A DNA stretch of 64,000 bases from Synechococcus sp. Cruz-7E5 (GCF_024345995.1 NZ_JAGQCE010000001.1:372001-436000), one strand, 5' to 3'; shown: positions 39,403 through 48,677, numbered from the stretch's first letter. Notes: a model not told the origin generated them from the letters alone. Numbers and translations: made by a program.

Positions 39403-39471
39403 AACCACCGTCAGCCATGGCGTCGCCGGGGTATTGATTTCTAAGATCTTGGTTTGCAGCACTCCTCAGCC

Positions 39472-39696
39472 ATGGCCCACAGCATCGTCACCGACATCTG
39501 TGAAGGCGTGGCCGATTGCGTCGATGCCTGTCCTGTGGCCTGCATTCACCCCGGCCAGGGAGCCAACACCAAGGGAACCGCCTTTTATTGGATCGATTTC
39601 GACACCTGCATCGACTGCGGCATCTGTCTGCAGGTCTGTCCCGTGAGCGGCGCGATCCTGCCTGAAGAGCGCGCTGATCTTCAGCGCTCCGCCTGA
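39472..39696 (+). CDS. Bacterial-type 2[4Fe-4S] ferredoxin
   Basis: A 74-residue electron carrier. ATG 39472 gives MAHSIVTDICEGVADCVDACPVACI, with a first cluster motif containing a longer C-to-C spacing, and the second motif is C-x2-C-x2-C-x3-CP in CIDCGICLQVCP. The insertion GQGANTKGTAFYWIDFD between clusters is typical of the seven-/eight-iron class. The next gene, htpG, lies 94 bases downstream. The redox partner is unknown. Confidence 0.92.
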   Translation: MAHSIVTDICEGVADCVDACPVACIHPGQGANTKGTAFYWIDFDTCIDCGICLQVCPVSGAILPEERADLQRSA

Positions 39697-39790
39697 ACCT
39701 GCAGGTTCGGAGACCCCTCCCGGCAGTGGCTTGAACCCGGTGAAGGGCTGAGCCTATGGTCGGCGCAGATCTCTACAAGCTGACGGAATC

Positions 39791-41686
39791 ATGGCGGTGC
39801 TGGAACAGGGTCAGATTCAGATCCACACCGAGAACATCTTCCCGATCATCAAGAAGGCCGTCTATTCAGGCCATGAGGTGTTCCTCAGGGAGCTGGTCAG
39901 TAATGCGGTGGATGCCATCAGCAAACGCCGCATGGCCGCCATGGCGGGCGACTGCGACGAAGGATCCGAAGGACTGGTGAGCATCAGGATTGACCGTGAG
40001 GCGAAAACACTCACCATCAGCGATAACGGCATCGGCATGAGTGCCGATGAGGTGAAGCGCTATATCAACCAGGTGGCCTTTTCCAGCGCTGAAGACTTTC
40101 TGGAGAAGTACAAGCGCGAAGACGATGCGATCATCGGCCATTTCGGCCTCGGCTTCTACTCCAGTTTCATGGTGGCCGAGCGGGTCGAGCTGATCAGCCT
40201 CAGTGCCAGCCCAGGGGCAGAAGCGGTGCGCTGGAGCTGTGATGGCTCGCCCAACTTCAGTCTTGAATCCGGTGAACGCGCCGAACCCGGTACCGATGTG
40301 ATCCTCCATCTGCAGGAGGAGGAGCTGGAGTACATCGAGCCGGCCCGCATTCGCTCCCTGATCACCACCTACTGCGACTTCCTGCCGGTGGCCGTGAAGC
40401 TGGAGGGCGAAACGGTGAACAAGCGCGAGGCGCCCTGGCGCAAAAACCCGCGGGAGCTGAGTGACGACGATTACATCGCCCTCTACCGCTATCTCTACCC
40501 GTTCCAGGGCGATCCCCTCCTCTGGGTGCACCTGAACACCGACTATCCCTACACCCTGCAGGGCATCCTCTATTTCCCAAGACTCACTGGTCGGGCCGAC
40601 TGGGAGAAAGGCGAGATCCGTCTCTACAGCAACCAGGTCTTCGTGAGCGACTCGATCAAGGAGGTGGTGCCCCGCTATCTGCTGCCTCTGCGCGGGGTGA
40701 TCGACTCCCCCGACATCCCCCTCAACGTGAGCCGCAGCGCGCTGCAGACGGATCGGCGTGTGCGCTCGATCGGTGGCTTCGTGGCCAAGAAGGTGGGGGA
40801 CCGGCTGAAGGAGCTGCACCGCGATGAGCCCGCCCGCTATGCCGAGATCTGGGAGGGAATTGCCCCATTCATCAAGATCGGCGCCATGGAGGACGAGAAG
40901 TTCGCCGATCAGGTGGCCGAGCTGATCCTGTTCGGCACCACCGCCGCCGCCGCGGAGGCTGACCCCATCGCCGCTGGAGACAAGGCCTACACCACCCTCA
41001 GCGGCTACCGCAGCCGTCTCGGTGAGGCTGATCAGAAGCGCATCCTCTACTGCACCGATGAAGCGTCCCAGGCCGGCCCCCTGGCGCTGTGGCAAGGAGA
41101 GGGGGCGGAAGTGCTCCTGGCCGACACCCTGATCGATGCCCAGTTCATCCCCTGGCTGGAGGCCCGCCACGGGGAGCTCAGCTTCCGCAGGGTCGACGCC
41201 GAACTGGATGACAGCCTGCGCGAGCAGGAGAGCGAGTTGGTGGATGCCGAAGGCAAGGACAGCTCCGAGCAGCTGCGGGAGCTGTTCAAGACCGCCCTAG
41301 GCGATGAACGCATCACCATCCAGGTGCAGGCCCTGAAAGGGGAGAACGCTCCTGCGGCCCTGATCCTGTTGCCCGAGCAGATGCGGCGCCTCAACGATAT
41401 GGGAGCCCTGATGGAGCAGCGATTGCCGGGGCTCCCCGACCATCACGTGCTGCTGGTGAACCGCCGGCATCCGCTGGTGGAGGGGCTGCTCAAGCTCGCG
41501 GCCGGCTCGGTGATCACCGCCGCAGGTGGGGCGTCACCCAGTCAGCAGCTGGCCAGCGATCTCAGCCGCCATCTCCACGACATGGCTCGTCTCGCCGTGG
41601 GGGGACTGGAGCCCAACCAGCTGGCAGGCTTCCAGCAGCGCAGTGCCGAACTGATGGGCCGCCTGATGGAGCGGGGCCTCGGCTGA
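39791..41686 (+). CDS. htpG: Hsp90 chaperone HtpG
   Basis: ATP-dependent chaperone, 631 residues. The GHKL ATPase domain shows [21 protein letters not shown] and [14 protein letters not shown]. The middle-domain Arg loop region is [13 protein letters not shown], and the dimerisation domain is C-terminal. ATG 39791 follows a short leader with a CCTATGGT -10-like element at 39757. Cyanobacterial HtpG is known to matter for heat and high-light tolerance and tetrapyrrole regulation. Confidence 0.96.
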   Translation: MAVLEQGQIQIHTENIFPIIKKAVYSGHEVFLRELVSNAVDAISKRRMAAMAGDCDEGSEGLVSIRIDREAKTLTISDNGIGMSADEVKRYINQVAFSSAEDFLEKYKREDDAIIGHFGLGFYSSFMVAERVELISLSASPGAEAVRWSCDGSPNFSLESGERAEPGTDVILHLQEEELEYIEPARIRSLITTYCDFLPVAVKLEGETVNKREAPWRKNPRELSDDDYIALYRYLYPFQGDPLLWVHLNTDYPYTLQGILYFPRLTGRADWEKGEIRLYSNQVFVSDSIKEVVPRYLLPLRGVIDSPDIPLNVSRSALQTDRRVRSIGGFVAKKVGDRLKELHRDEPARYAEIWEGIAPFIKIGAMEDEKFADQVAELILFGTTAAAAEADPIAAGDKAYTTLSGYRSRLGEADQKRILYCTDEASQAGPLALWQGEGAEVLLADTLIDAQFIPWLEARHGELSFRRVDAELDDSLREQESELVDAEGKDSSEQLRELFKTALGDERITIQVQALKGENAPAALILLPEQMRRLNDMGALMEQRLPGLPDHHVLLVNRRHPLVEGLLKLAAGSVITAAGGASPSQQLASDLSRHLHDMARLAVGGLEPNQLAGFQQRSAELMGRLMERGLG

Positions 41687-41700
41687 TTCGGCGCGATGTC

Positions 41701-41751
41701 GGGCCACCCCATTTGTTAAGGTGGCCCCTTGGCAATATCCAGTTTCACTGG
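41701..41751 (+). promoter_or_regulatory. Two hairpins between htpG and rpmB
   Basis: GGGCCACC (41701-41708) pairs perfectly with GGTGGCCC (41720-41727). Then CCAGT (41739-41743) pairs with ACTGG (41747-41751). The first sits 14 bases after the htpG stop and may be its terminator, although no T-run follows. The second falls in the probable rpmB leader. Confidence 0.45.
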
Positions 41752-41784
41752 AGCCTGCCAGTCCCTTGCGTATCGGTTGCCTTC

Positions 41785-42021
41785 ATGTCACGGGTTTGTC
41801 AGCTCACCGGCAAGCGCGCCAACAACGGCATGGCTGTCAGCCATTCCCACGTGCGCACCAAGAAACTCCAACAGGTGAACCTGCAGGAACGCCGGCTCTG
41901 GTGGGCGGAGGGCAACCGCTGGGTGAAGCTGAGGGTCGCCACCAGCACCCTGCGCACGATCCAGAAAAAAGGTCTTGGCGCCTATGCCCGCGAACTGGGC
42001 ATCAACCTGGCCAAGATCTGA
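41785..42021 (+). CDS. rpmB: 50S ribosomal protein L28
   Basis: A 78-residue ribosomal protein. ATG 41785 starts [22 protein letters not shown], the conserved L28 N-terminus ([16 protein letters not shown]). The basic body contains [24 protein letters not shown] (two pieces) and ends NLAKI. A longer frame from 41713 would run through the leader hairpins and is rejected. Confidence 0.97.
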   Translation: MSRVCQLTGKRANNGMAVSHSHVRTKKLQQVNLQERRLWWAEGNRWVKLRVATSTLRTIQKKGLGAYARELGINLAKI

Positions 42022-42044
42022 TTCTCCTCTGAAGTCCGCACCCC

Positions 42045-42623
42045 GTGAACCGCCGCCAACTCCTGGAAGGAGCGCTAGTTCACGCCGGTGCGGTCCTTTT
42101 GGTTCCTGGCCTGGTGGCTCCCCTGCTCGGCTGGCCCCTCAAAGCCGGCGCGCTGGGTGGAATACTGCCGCCCCTTGATCGGCCTGCGCCCGATTTTTGC
42201 CTGCCTGGATTCGGCCCTGATCTCGACCCATCCGGCAGCCTTTCTCTCAGCGACCTGAAGGGCAGATGGCTTGCGCTTTACTTCTATCCCAAGGATTTCA
42301 CCGGCGGCTGCACCCTTGAAGCGCGCGGTTTTCAGCGTGATCTGGAGCAGTTCCATCGGCTTGGTGCCCAGGTTGTTGGTGTCAGCGCTGATGACGTTGC
42401 TGACCATGCCTCTTTCTGTGACAGCGAAGGGTTGGTTTTCCCCCTGCTCTCCGACCCCGGCGGGGCAGTCAGCCAGCGCTACGGATCCTGGATCGCCCCC
42501 TTCTCACAGCGGCACACCTTTCTGATCGACCCGAAGGGGGTGCTCAGGGCCCGCTGGGTTGCGGTCCGCCCCCAGGGCCACAGCCGGGAGGTGCTCGATG
42601 AACTCTCCCGTCTCCAGGCCTGA
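42045..42623 (+). CDS. Peroxiredoxin (PrxQ/BCP-like) with Tat-like N-terminus
   Basis: Thiol peroxidase of the AhpC/TSA superfamily, 192 residues from GTG 42045. The N-terminus NRRQLLEGALVHAGAVLLVPG has a twin-Arg pair and a hydrophobic stretch, so export or membrane anchoring is likely. The peroxidatic Cys is C89 in YPKDFTGGCTLEA. The helix partner Cys of classical PrxQ (C-x4-C) is Arg (R94) here. Another Cys, C125 in ASFCDS, might resolve the sulfenate. It follows rpmB by 23 bases. Confidence 0.88.
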   Translation: MNRRQLLEGALVHAGAVLLVPGLVAPLLGWPLKAGALGGILPPLDRPAPDFCLPGFGPDLDPSGSLSLSDLKGRWLALYFYPKDFTGGCTLEARGFQRDLEQFHRLGAQVVGVSADDVADHASFCDSEGLVFPLLSDPGGAVSQRYGSWIAPFSQRHTFLIDPKGVLRARWVAVRPQGHSREVLDELSRLQA

Positions 42624-42734
42624 TCGGCTTCTGAGGGGAGCAGGGCAGGGCAGCCAATGTTTCCAATTGCCAACAGCGTTGTTGACGTAACAGACGTTCA
42701 ACGTTGAGGGTGAACCCATCTTTCTCTGAGTTCC

Positions 42735-43553
42735 GTGCCGGATATCACTGCTCTGATCGCTACAACGGTCGTTCCATTCCTGTTCAAGTTGGTGGGGGCG
42801 GTAGCCCTCTGGATCGTTGGTGGCTGGTTGATCCAGTTCGCCATGAAGCTGACCCGGGGGGCACTGCGTACCAGCAGCCTCGATGCCACGGTGATCTCCT
42901 ACCTGCTGAACATCCTCGGCGCCGTGCTGAGGGTGATCCTGGTGGTGGCCATCCTCGGCTTCTTCGGGATTGAAACAGCCAGTTTCGCCGCTCTGCTGGC
43001 CGGCGCCGGCGTGGCGATCGGGGCGGCCTGGAGCGGCATGCTCGGCAACTTCGCAGCCGGGGTTTTCCTGCAGGTGTTCCGTCCGTTCAGCGTCGGCGAT
43101 TTCATCACGGCTGCAGGCGTCACCGGCACTGTGGAAGAGATCGGCATGTTCGTGACCTCCATGCTGGCTCCCGACAACGTGCGCAACATCGTGCCCAACG
43201 GCAAGCTGTTCGGCGACACCATCCAGAACTATTCCGTGCATGACTTCCGCCGGGTGGAACTGGTGGCCCAGCTCGACAACAGCGCCGATGTGGCCAAGGC
43301 AATCAGCCTGCTCAAAGCAGGGCTGGCCACGGTACCCAATCAGTTCAAAGGCATGCCTGGCGATGTGGAAGTGCTGGAGTTCAGCGAGCGCGGTCCGAAG
43401 CTGGCCGTCCGGCCCTACACCCACACCTCCAACTACTGGCAGGTCTATTTCGACACCAACCGCATGATCGTCGACGTGCTTGGGGCCAACGGCTTCCCAG
43501 TGCCGCGCATTCCGGTGGCGATGGCCTCAGCTGCTGCCGGTGCTCTGAACTGA
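42735..43553 (+). CDS. Small-conductance mechanosensitive channel (MscS family)
   Basis: A 272-residue membrane protein with three N-terminal helices. The pore-lining TM3 is Gly/Ala-rich as in MscS (ASFAALLAGAGVAIGAAWSGMLGNFAAGVFL in two parts). It is followed by the beta domain (FSVGDFITAAGVTGTVEEIGMF) and the upper segment VPNGKLFGDTIQNYS. It would open on osmotic down-shock. The start is GTG 42735. The 111-base spacer upstream is gene-free and contains small inverted repeats (CAACA/TGTTG near 42669-42682). Confidence 0.92.
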   Translation: MPDITALIATTVVPFLFKLVGAVALWIVGGWLIQFAMKLTRGALRTSSLDATVISYLLNILGAVLRVILVVAILGFFGIETASFAALLAGAGVAIGAAWSGMLGNFAAGVFLQVFRPFSVGDFITAAGVTGTVEEIGMFVTSMLAPDNVRNIVPNGKLFGDTIQNYSVHDFRRVELVAQLDNSADVAKAISLLKAGLATVPNQFKGMPGDVEVLEFSERGPKLAVRPYTHTSNYWQVYFDTNRMIVDVLGANGFPVPRIPVAMASAAAGALN

Positions 43554-43560
43554 AGCGAGT

Positions 43561-44634
43561 TCAGCGGCCCAGCCAGCGCCTCAGCAACTCGCCGTGGACG
43601 GCCGTGTCCCGGCGCAGTCCCTCCACCTTCTGCGGCTGGGGGGGCTGATCCAGCTGCTGAAGCCAGTCCCGCTCAAGGTTGCGGGAATCCTGGTGCTCGT
43701 CCAGATCGACACAGGAGCAATCCAGGGAGTCAGCGGCGGCGCGCACCTTGGGGTCGTAGCTGAGGGCTGTCAGGGGTGCACCGGCCAGTGCCGCCACGAT
43801 CAGCCCGTGCAGCCGCATCGAGAGCACCAGTGCGGAGCCGCAGAAGATCTCCATCGCCTCCTCGGGCGTGGCAACGAGCTCTTCCCGGCTGCGTCGGTAG
43901 AGCCGCTGGGGGACAAGCCCCTGGTCCTGCAATGCGGCGAGCAGGCCCCGGTCCTGATCCCGGTGAAACGGCAGCCAGATCACCTCCCGATCCGCAGCGG
44001 ACGCCACAGCGTCGAGGGCCTCCAGCAGGGGCTTCCAGCGCGCGCCCTCCAACAGCTGGGTGGGCCGCCAGCAGAGCACCAGGGGGCCACCTTGACCATG
44101 CCAGGGCCTTGTCGCCAACGACCAGACTGGATCACTGCCAAGCTGGCCTGGCCTTCCCCAGGCAGCGGCCAGGCCCGCTGATCCCGGATCCCGCCAACTG
44201 CTGGCCTGCACCAGGGTCAGCAGTCGCCGGACCAGCAGGCGGCTGCGGCGCCGGCGCAAAGGCCCCAGTCCCTGACCCCAGAGCAACACAGGCTTTCCCT
44301 GCAGTCGTGCCGAGATGATCAGGGCGGCGTAATAGAGGAGGCTGCGGAAGCTGGTGGCGTCCTGAAGCAGACTGCCGCCCCCCAGCACAAGGGCATCACA
44401 TCGGTCGAGAGCACGGCGCACCGTCGCGAAATCCCTCCGCGCACAGGTGCGTACCCCCAGGCGCTGTTCCACCTCCCCCTGATCGAAGGCGGTCACGAGC
44501 GGATCACAGCCCTCGGGCAACTGAGCCAGCAGGGCGCTGAGCAGGGCATCGTCGCCCAGGTTGTGCTCGCCGTAGTAGCCGCAGAGCAGCGGTCGAACCC
44601 TCTTGCCCTCTGGTGCCACCAACTCCCGATCCAA
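43561..44634 (-). CDS. csaB: Polysaccharide pyruvyl transferase CsaB
   Basis: Adds ketal pyruvate to a cell-surface polysaccharide, which in other bacteria anchors SLH-domain proteins. It has about 357 residues. Family wording includes LLCGYYGEHNLGDDALLSALL, DALVLGGGSLLQD, GKPVLLWGQGLGPL and LSMRLHGLIVAALAG. No signal peptide is present, so it is cytoplasmic. The first start is TTG (44634); a GTG five codons in (44619) is an alternative. It is convergent with mscS, 7 bases apart. Confidence 0.9.
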   Translation of the reverse strand: MDRELVAPEGKRVRPLLCGYYGEHNLGDDALLSALLAQLPEGCDPLVTAFDQGEVEQRLGVRTCARRDFATVRRALDRCDALVLGGGSLLQDATSFRSLLYYAALIISARLQGKPVLLWGQGLGPLRRRRSRLLVRRLLTLVQASSWRDPGSAGLAAAWGRPGQLGSDPVWSLATRPWHGQGGPLVLCWRPTQLLEGARWKPLLEALDAVASAADREVIWLPFHRDQDRGLLAALQDQGLVPQRLYRRSREELVATPEEAMEIFCGSALVLSMRLHGLIVAALAGAPLTALSYDPKVRAAADSLDCSCVDLDEHQDSRNLERDWLQQLDQPPQPQKVEGLRRDTAVHGELLRRWLGR

Positions 44635-44719
44635 CCTGCGGTGAGGCTACGAGAACATGGACTGGGCGCCCAGGCTTAAGGGGTGCCGAGACCAATCCCC
44701 CCAGGCAGTAGCCAGAGCG

Positions 44720-44737
44720 TTTACTTGCTGTTACAGT
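44720..44737 (+). promoter_or_regulatory. HLR1-like direct repeat upstream of hli
   Basis: TTTACTTG and GTTACAGT are separated by exactly 2 bases. Against the published HLR1 repeat unit (G/T)TTACA(T/A)(T/A) with a 2-base spacer, they match 6 and 7 of 8. HLR1 is bound by the response regulator RpaB at high-light genes, and hli genes are its classic targets. The site begins 42 bases before the hli ATG. Confidence 0.5.
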
Positions 44738-44761
44738 TTGCGCAACACCGCTTCACATTCG

Positions 44762-44905
44762 ATGTCCAGCTCTGATTCCCGCTTCGGTTTCGTCTCCTTC
44801 GCCGAAACCTGGAATGGCCGCCTTGCCATGCTCGGATTCGTGATCGGCCTTGCCACAGAGCTTCTCACCGGTCAAGGCATCCTCGGCCAGATCGGCCTGG
44901 GCTGA
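44762..44905 (+). CDS. hli: High-light-inducible protein (HLIP, one-helix Cab-like)
   Basis: A 47-residue single-helix thylakoid protein of the LHC superfamily that binds chlorophyll and carotenoid and protects assembling photosystems. The chlorophyll-binding motif is complete: AETWNGRLAMLGFVIGLATELL (seen as ETWNGRLAMLGF plus the helix). ATG 44762 is preferred; the frame opens further at 44657 through the spacer. An HLR1-like repeat lies upstream and a good terminator downstream. Confidence 0.95.
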   Translation: MSSSDSRFGFVSFAETWNGRLAMLGFVIGLATELLTGQGILGQIGLG

Positions 44906-44926
44906 AGCCCACTCACCGGCATCACC

Positions 44927-45532
44927 TCAGACCCGCCCGTTCTCACGGACGGGTTTTTTGTTGGGCTGGACCGAGCCAGCACCGGTTGCCTTGAACACCA
45001 GGCAAAGCACTGAATCACGGCTCACCCCCATCGTCCCCTGACGCACCCTGCTGCAGGCCAGATGGGAGGCCTGTGGATTGCCATAGGCGATGCGTCGGTG
45101 CTGCGCTGACCTCCACCACTCCAGGGCGACCCGCTCCGACGTCCAGTAGTCAGAACGGGCAGGACAGGCCAGCACCTCCCCCAGCAACCTCCAGCCGGCA
45201 GGAAGGATCAGTCGCTCAAACGGCGAAGGGATGCCGAGCACACCGCCATGGGAACAGCCACCAGCAGCCTCCATGGCAGTGCGCTGCTCGACGGCATAGA
45301 TCTCCACAGCCCGTTGAAGCTCTGCAGGCACACTGCGATAGCTGGGGCCCACAAGGGTCCGCCGCCGAAGGCTGACAGCCTCCACCGTCTCGTGGTCGTG
45401 GGCAGCCGCCTGGCCCGATGGTCTGACGACACCCGCTTCAGCCGACACGCTCATCGATCCATGGCTCAGTGCCAGCACCCCTGAGAAGCCAGCCAGCAGG
45501 TTGAGCCTGAGGCAATGGCGGTGTGGCCCCAT
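44927..45532 (-). CDS. Secreted CAP/SCP-like protein (divergent)
   Basis: A 201-residue frame with a signal peptide (CLRLNLLAGFSGVLALSHGSMSVSA). The mature part looks like a divergent CAP domain: ELQRAVEIYAVEQRTAMEAAGGC, GWRLLGEVLAC, ERVALEWWRSAQHRRIAYG, and a final DSVLCLVFKA strand. These correspond to the GEN-, W-x-S-x2-HR- and C-terminal strands of the family. Four mature Cys could form disulfides. The C-terminal 10 codons are the hli terminator sequence, and the true protein may end or be read there only weakly. Function unknown. Confidence 0.55.
   Translation of the reverse strand: MGPHRHCLRLNLLAGFSGVLALSHGSMSVSAEAGVVRPSGQAAAHDHETVEAVSLRRRTLVGPSYRSVPAELQRAVEIYAVEQRTAMEAAGGCSHGGVLGIPSPFERLILPAGWRLLGEVLACPARSDYWTSERVALEWWRSAQHRRIAYGNPQASHLACSRVRQGTMGVSRDSVLCLVFKATGAGSVQPNKKPVRENGRV
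44931..44959. terminator. Intrinsic terminator of hli
   Basis: ACCCGCCCGT pairs with ACGGACGGGT (one C-A mismatch) around a TCTC loop and is followed by TTTTTT. It also forms the last codons of the opposite-strand CAP-like gene, so it can only be a plus-strand terminator by its T-tail. Confidence 0.85.
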
Positions 45533-45643
45533 GGCTCAAGGACATCGATACCGAATGATGCCGCTTCGGGATACACGTCGTGACGACTCTCCGCACGAGC
45601 TCTGGGTTCCGTACATTGCGGTTCAACCTGGGTGCCGGGCGCC

Positions 45644-45943
45644 ATGCATGCCCTTTCACTGCCCACCTGGTGGATCCATGTGGCCTCGGTGCTGGAGTGG
45701 GTCCTGGCGATGGCGGCCGTGGTCCACTGGGGTGAGCGGCGCGGCGAAACGGAATGGCGCTGGCTGGCCCTGGCCATGCTGCCGGCGCTGGTGAGCGCCA
45801 TGGCCGCCTGCACCTGGCATCTGTTCGACAACCCCCGGGAGCTCCAGGGTCTTGTGGTCTTCCAGGCCGGCACCACCTTGCTGGGCAACGTGGCCCTGGC
45901 AGCGGCAGCCTGGACGCTGCTACCCGAAAGGAGCCGGTCATGA
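45644..45943 (+). CDS. DUF2499 small membrane protein
   Basis: A 99-residue protein with three hydrophobic helices: SLPTWWIHVASVLEWVLAMAAVVHW (in parts), LALAMLPALVSAMAACTWHLFDN, and TLLGNVALAAAAWTLL. The wording matches the DUF2499 family of cyanobacteria and plastids. Its stop overlaps the next ATG (ATGA), so it is translationally coupled to the DUF3593 gene, its usual partner. Function unknown. An in-frame GTG at 45632 is an alternative start. Confidence 0.83.
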   Translation: MHALSLPTWWIHVASVLEWVLAMAAVVHWGERRGETEWRWLALAMLPALVSAMAACTWHLFDNPRELQGLVVFQAGTTLLGNVALAAAAWTLLPERSRS

Positions 45944-46260
45944 GTGTCCTGAGGGTTCTGGCGTCAGTTGATCCCGGCCCCCTGTTCGTGCTGTCGCTGC
46001 TGCCCTATCTGGCTTTCCTGCGCTGGGCAGGAGCCAGCGGGCGTTTCCCGCCCCTGGCCCTGCGCGGGTTCCAGTTCACCCTGGTGTTCGTGGCCGTCAC
46101 GATCGGCGCGGCTGTGGTGGCGGAGCAGCGCTTCGGCCAGCAACTGGCCGATGTGGACCCCCTCCATGGAGGGGCAGAGGTCTTCCTGACGGTGGCCAAC
46201 CTGCTGGTGCTCTGGGGCTTCAGCCCCGGCGAGAAGGAGCCATCCGGTCCGGAGCCCTGA
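45940..46260 (+). CDS. DUF3593 small membrane protein
   Basis: A 106-residue protein with three helices (VDPGPLFVLSLLPYLAFLRW, LALRGFQFTLVFVAVTIGAAVVAE, EVFLTVANLLVLWGF) and a charged C-terminus. It fits the DUF3593 family, found beside DUF2499 in cyanobacteria. The ATG at 45940 overlaps the DUF2499 stop; the longer frame from 45754 is a shadow. The shared operon with DUF2499 suggests a joint membrane complex. Confidence 0.83.
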   Translation: MSVLRVLASVDPGPLFVLSLLPYLAFLRWAGASGRFPPLALRGFQFTLVFVAVTIGAAVVAEQRFGQQLADVDPLHGGAEVFLTVANLLVLWGFSPGEKEPSGPEP

Positions 46261-46355
46261 AGCGGAAGTCTGGGCCTGAGCAGTGAACAAGTCTTAAGCG
46301 CGGGTGAACTGTCGGCGGTTCCCCCGCAGGATGGGGCGTCAGTTTTAGATCGTCC

Positions 46356-46613
46356 ATGATCACTCCTCTTCTCGCCATGGCGCCCGCCTCGCTGACCTGG
46401 TCGCCGAAGGTGGCGTTGGTGATGATCGTCTGCAACGTGATCGCCATTGGCATCGGCAAGGCCACCATCAAGTACCCCTCCGAGGGTGCCCAGTTGCCCA
46501 ACTCCCAGTTCTTCGGTGGCCTGAGCCACGCATCCCTGCTGGCCACCACCAGCCTGGGGCACATCTTCGGCATCGGCGCCATCCAGGGCCTGGCCTCCCG
46601 CGGCGTGCTCTGA
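46356..46613 (+). CDS. psaK: Photosystem I subunit PsaK
   Basis: An 85-residue peripheral subunit X of photosystem I with two membrane helices: SPKVALVMIVCNVIAIGIGKATI and a second helix HASLLATTSLGHIFGIGAIQGL. The connecting loop carries KYPSEGAQLPNSQFFGG, the family's stromal-loop signature. It binds chlorophyll at the edge of PSI and helps antenna coupling. A TTTTAGAT element 10-17 bases before the ATG may be a -10 box. Confidence 0.95.
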   Translation: MITPLLAMAPASLTWSPKVALVMIVCNVIAIGIGKATIKYPSEGAQLPNSQFFGGLSHASLLATTSLGHIFGIGAIQGLASRGVL

Positions 46614-46694
46614 AGCCCAGGCCCAAGTCTGGGTCTCGGGTCTCGGGTCTGAACTTCACAGGCCCGAGCCGAGCATCAAAGCATTCACCAGCAG

Positions 46695-46719
46695 AGGGCG
46701 GGCCGCACACCCGCCCTTT
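46695..46719. terminator. Terminator between psaK and dxs
   Basis: AGGGCGGG (46695-46702) pairs perfectly with CCCGCCCT (46710-46717) around a 7-base loop, followed by TTT. Just upstream three 7-base units GGGTCTC/GGGTCTC/GGGTCTG run in tandem (46631-46651). Confidence 0.7.
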
Positions 46720-46763
46720 GTGCTGAGCTTGAATCCAGCAGCGGCCTGAGCCTGTGCCGCGAT

Positions 46764-48677
46764 TCAGACCACAGCCGGCTGGCGTTGAATCCCAAGCAGG
46801 GGGAAGCGCTGCAGGATGCGGTCGGCCATCTGGGGCGCAGTGAGCCCAAGGGCTTTCTTGCTCTGATCCGGGCTGGCATGGTCCACCAGCTGATCGGGGA
46901 TGCCGATGCGGAACACGGGCACCATCAACTCGTGGTCGTTGAGAGATTCGACCACCGCCGCTCCAAACCCTCCGGGAAGGGCGCCTTCCTCCATCGTCAC
47001 CACCCGGCCGATGCGGCGGGCCAGGGGCAGGATCAGGCTTTCATCGAGGGGGCGCAGGAAGCGGGCATTCACCACCGCGGCCCTGATGCCCTGCTCCTGC
47101 AGCAGACCGGCCGTGGCCATGGCCGGCGCCACCATGGCGCCGTAGGCAACGATCAAGAGATCATCGCCATCGGCCAGCTGCTCACCGTGGCCGATCTCCA
47201 GAGGTTCCCAGCCCTCTTCCATCAAGGGCACCCCTTCGCCTTCGCCGCGAGGGAAGCGGATGGCACAGGGACCGTCGTGGCCGATCGAGGTGACCAGCAT
47301 CCGCTGCAGCTCCGCTTCGTCCTTGGGGGCCATCACCGTGAAATTGGGCACAGCCCGCAGGTAACTGATGTCGTACTGGCCCTGGTGGGTGGGACCATCA
47401 GCGCCCACGATTCCGGCCCGATCGAGCACGAAGGTGACCGGCAGTTTCTGGATGCCGACGTCGTGGATGAGCTGGTCGTAAGCACGCTGGAGAAAGGTGC
47501 TGTAAATCGCCACGACCGGCTTGAGCCCAGCCGTGGCCATGCCCGCCGCCATGGTGACGGCATGTTGCTCAGCGATGCCCACATCGAAATACTGCTTGGG
47601 CAGGGCCTTCTCGAGCAGATCGAGGCCGGTGCCGGTGGCCATGGCCGCCGTGATCCCCACCACAGTGGGGTCCTGTTCACAGATGCGGACCAGGGTCTGG
47701 CCGAAGACCTTGCTGTAGCTGGGGGGTTTCGGCTTGCTGGAGGGAAAGGCCTTGCCGGTCTTGAGGTCGAAGGCCGACTGGGCGTGGTACGCCACCTGAT
47801 CGGCCTCAGCGTAGGGATAGCCCTTGCCTTTGGTCGTGGCCACATGGACCAGCACCGGACCTTCGCAGCGGTGGGCGGCTGTGAAGGTGCGCACCATCTC
47901 GGCGATGTCGTGGCCGTCGATCGGACCCATGTAGGTGAAGCCCAGCTCCTCGAACACGGCGCCCACCTTTGGCACCGCCAGCCGGCGCATGCTCTCCTTG
48001 AGCCGCTCGAGCTCGGGCGGAAGCTCCCCGTGCATGAAGGGCAGGTGCTTGAAGGCTTCCTCAGCGCTGCCGGAGAGGAACTGCAGCGGCGGGCTCAGCC
48101 GCATGCGGTTCAGGTAGGTGGAGAGGGCGCCCACCGGGGGTGAGATCGACATGTCGTTGTCGTTGAGCACCACCAGCAACGGGGTTTTGGGAAGGTGCCC
48201 GGCGTGGTTGATCGCCTCGAGCGCCATGCCACCGGTGAGGGCACCATCGCCGATCACCGCAACGCATTTGAACTCCTCACCGCGGCGGTCGCGAGCCAGG
48301 GCCATGCCCAGGGCCGCCGAAATGCTGGTGGAGGCGTGACCTGCCCCGAAGTGATCGAAGCCGCACTCGCTCCGTTTGAGGTAGCCCGCCACTCCGCCCT
48401 GCTGGCGCAGTGTGTGGAACTGGTGGTAGCGCCCCGTGACCAGCTTGTGGGGGTAGGCCTGGTGGCCCACGTCCCAGACAACCCGGTCCTGGTCGAGGTC
48501 GAGGGTCTGGTAGAGGGCCAGGGTGAGTTCCACCACACCCAGCCCTGGCCCGAGATGGCCTCCGCTGGTGGACACCACCTCCAGATGCTTCTCACGAATC
48601 TGACGAGCTATGGCTTCTAGCTCGCCGATGCTGAGGCCATGCAGCTGGTTGGGATGGCTCAGCTCGCTGAGATGCAT
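46764..48677 (-). CDS. dxs: 1-deoxy-D-xylulose-5-phosphate synthase
   Basis: Thiamine-diphosphate enzyme joining pyruvate and glyceraldehyde-3-phosphate at the start of the MEP isoprenoid route that feeds carotenoid, phytol and quinone synthesis. It has 637 residues. The ThDP-Mg motif [44 protein letters not shown] and [15 protein letters not shown] are present. [18 protein letters not shown] starts at the usual place. It is convergent with psaK and divergent from ilvA. Confidence 0.97.
   Translation of the reverse strand: MHLSELSHPNQLHGLSIGELEAIARQIREKHLEVVSTSGGHLGPGLGVVELTLALYQTLDLDQDRVVWDVGHQAYPHKLVTGRYHQFHTLRQQGGVAGYLKRSECGFDHFGAGHASTSISAALGMALARDRRGEEFKCVAVIGDGALTGGMALEAINHAGHLPKTPLLVVLNDNDMSISPPVGALSTYLNRMRLSPPLQFLSGSAEEAFKHLPFMHGELPPELERLKESMRRLAVPKVGAVFEELGFTYMGPIDGHDIAEMVRTFTAAHRCEGPVLVHVATTKGKGYPYAEADQVAYHAQSAFDLKTGKAFPSSKPKPPSYSKVFGQTLVRICEQDPTVVGITAAMATGTGLDLLEKALPKQYFDVGIAEQHAVTMAAGMATAGLKPVVAIYSTFLQRAYDQLIHDVGIQKLPVTFVLDRAGIVGADGPTHQGQYDISYLRAVPNFTVMAPKDEAELQRMLVTSIGHDGPCAIRFPRGEGEGVPLMEEGWEPLEIGHGEQLADGDDLLIVAYGAMVAPAMATAGLLQEQGIRAAVVNARFLRPLDESLILPLARRIGRVVTMEEGALPGGFGAAVVESLNDHELMVPVFRIGIPDQLVDHASPDQSKKALGLTAPQMADRILQRFPLLGIQRQPAVV

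Noticed and set aside
46785-48143. A 452-residue plus-strand frame opposite dxs.
   Set aside because: It is antisense to the well-conserved dxs and rich in His/Gly/Gln typical of shadows.
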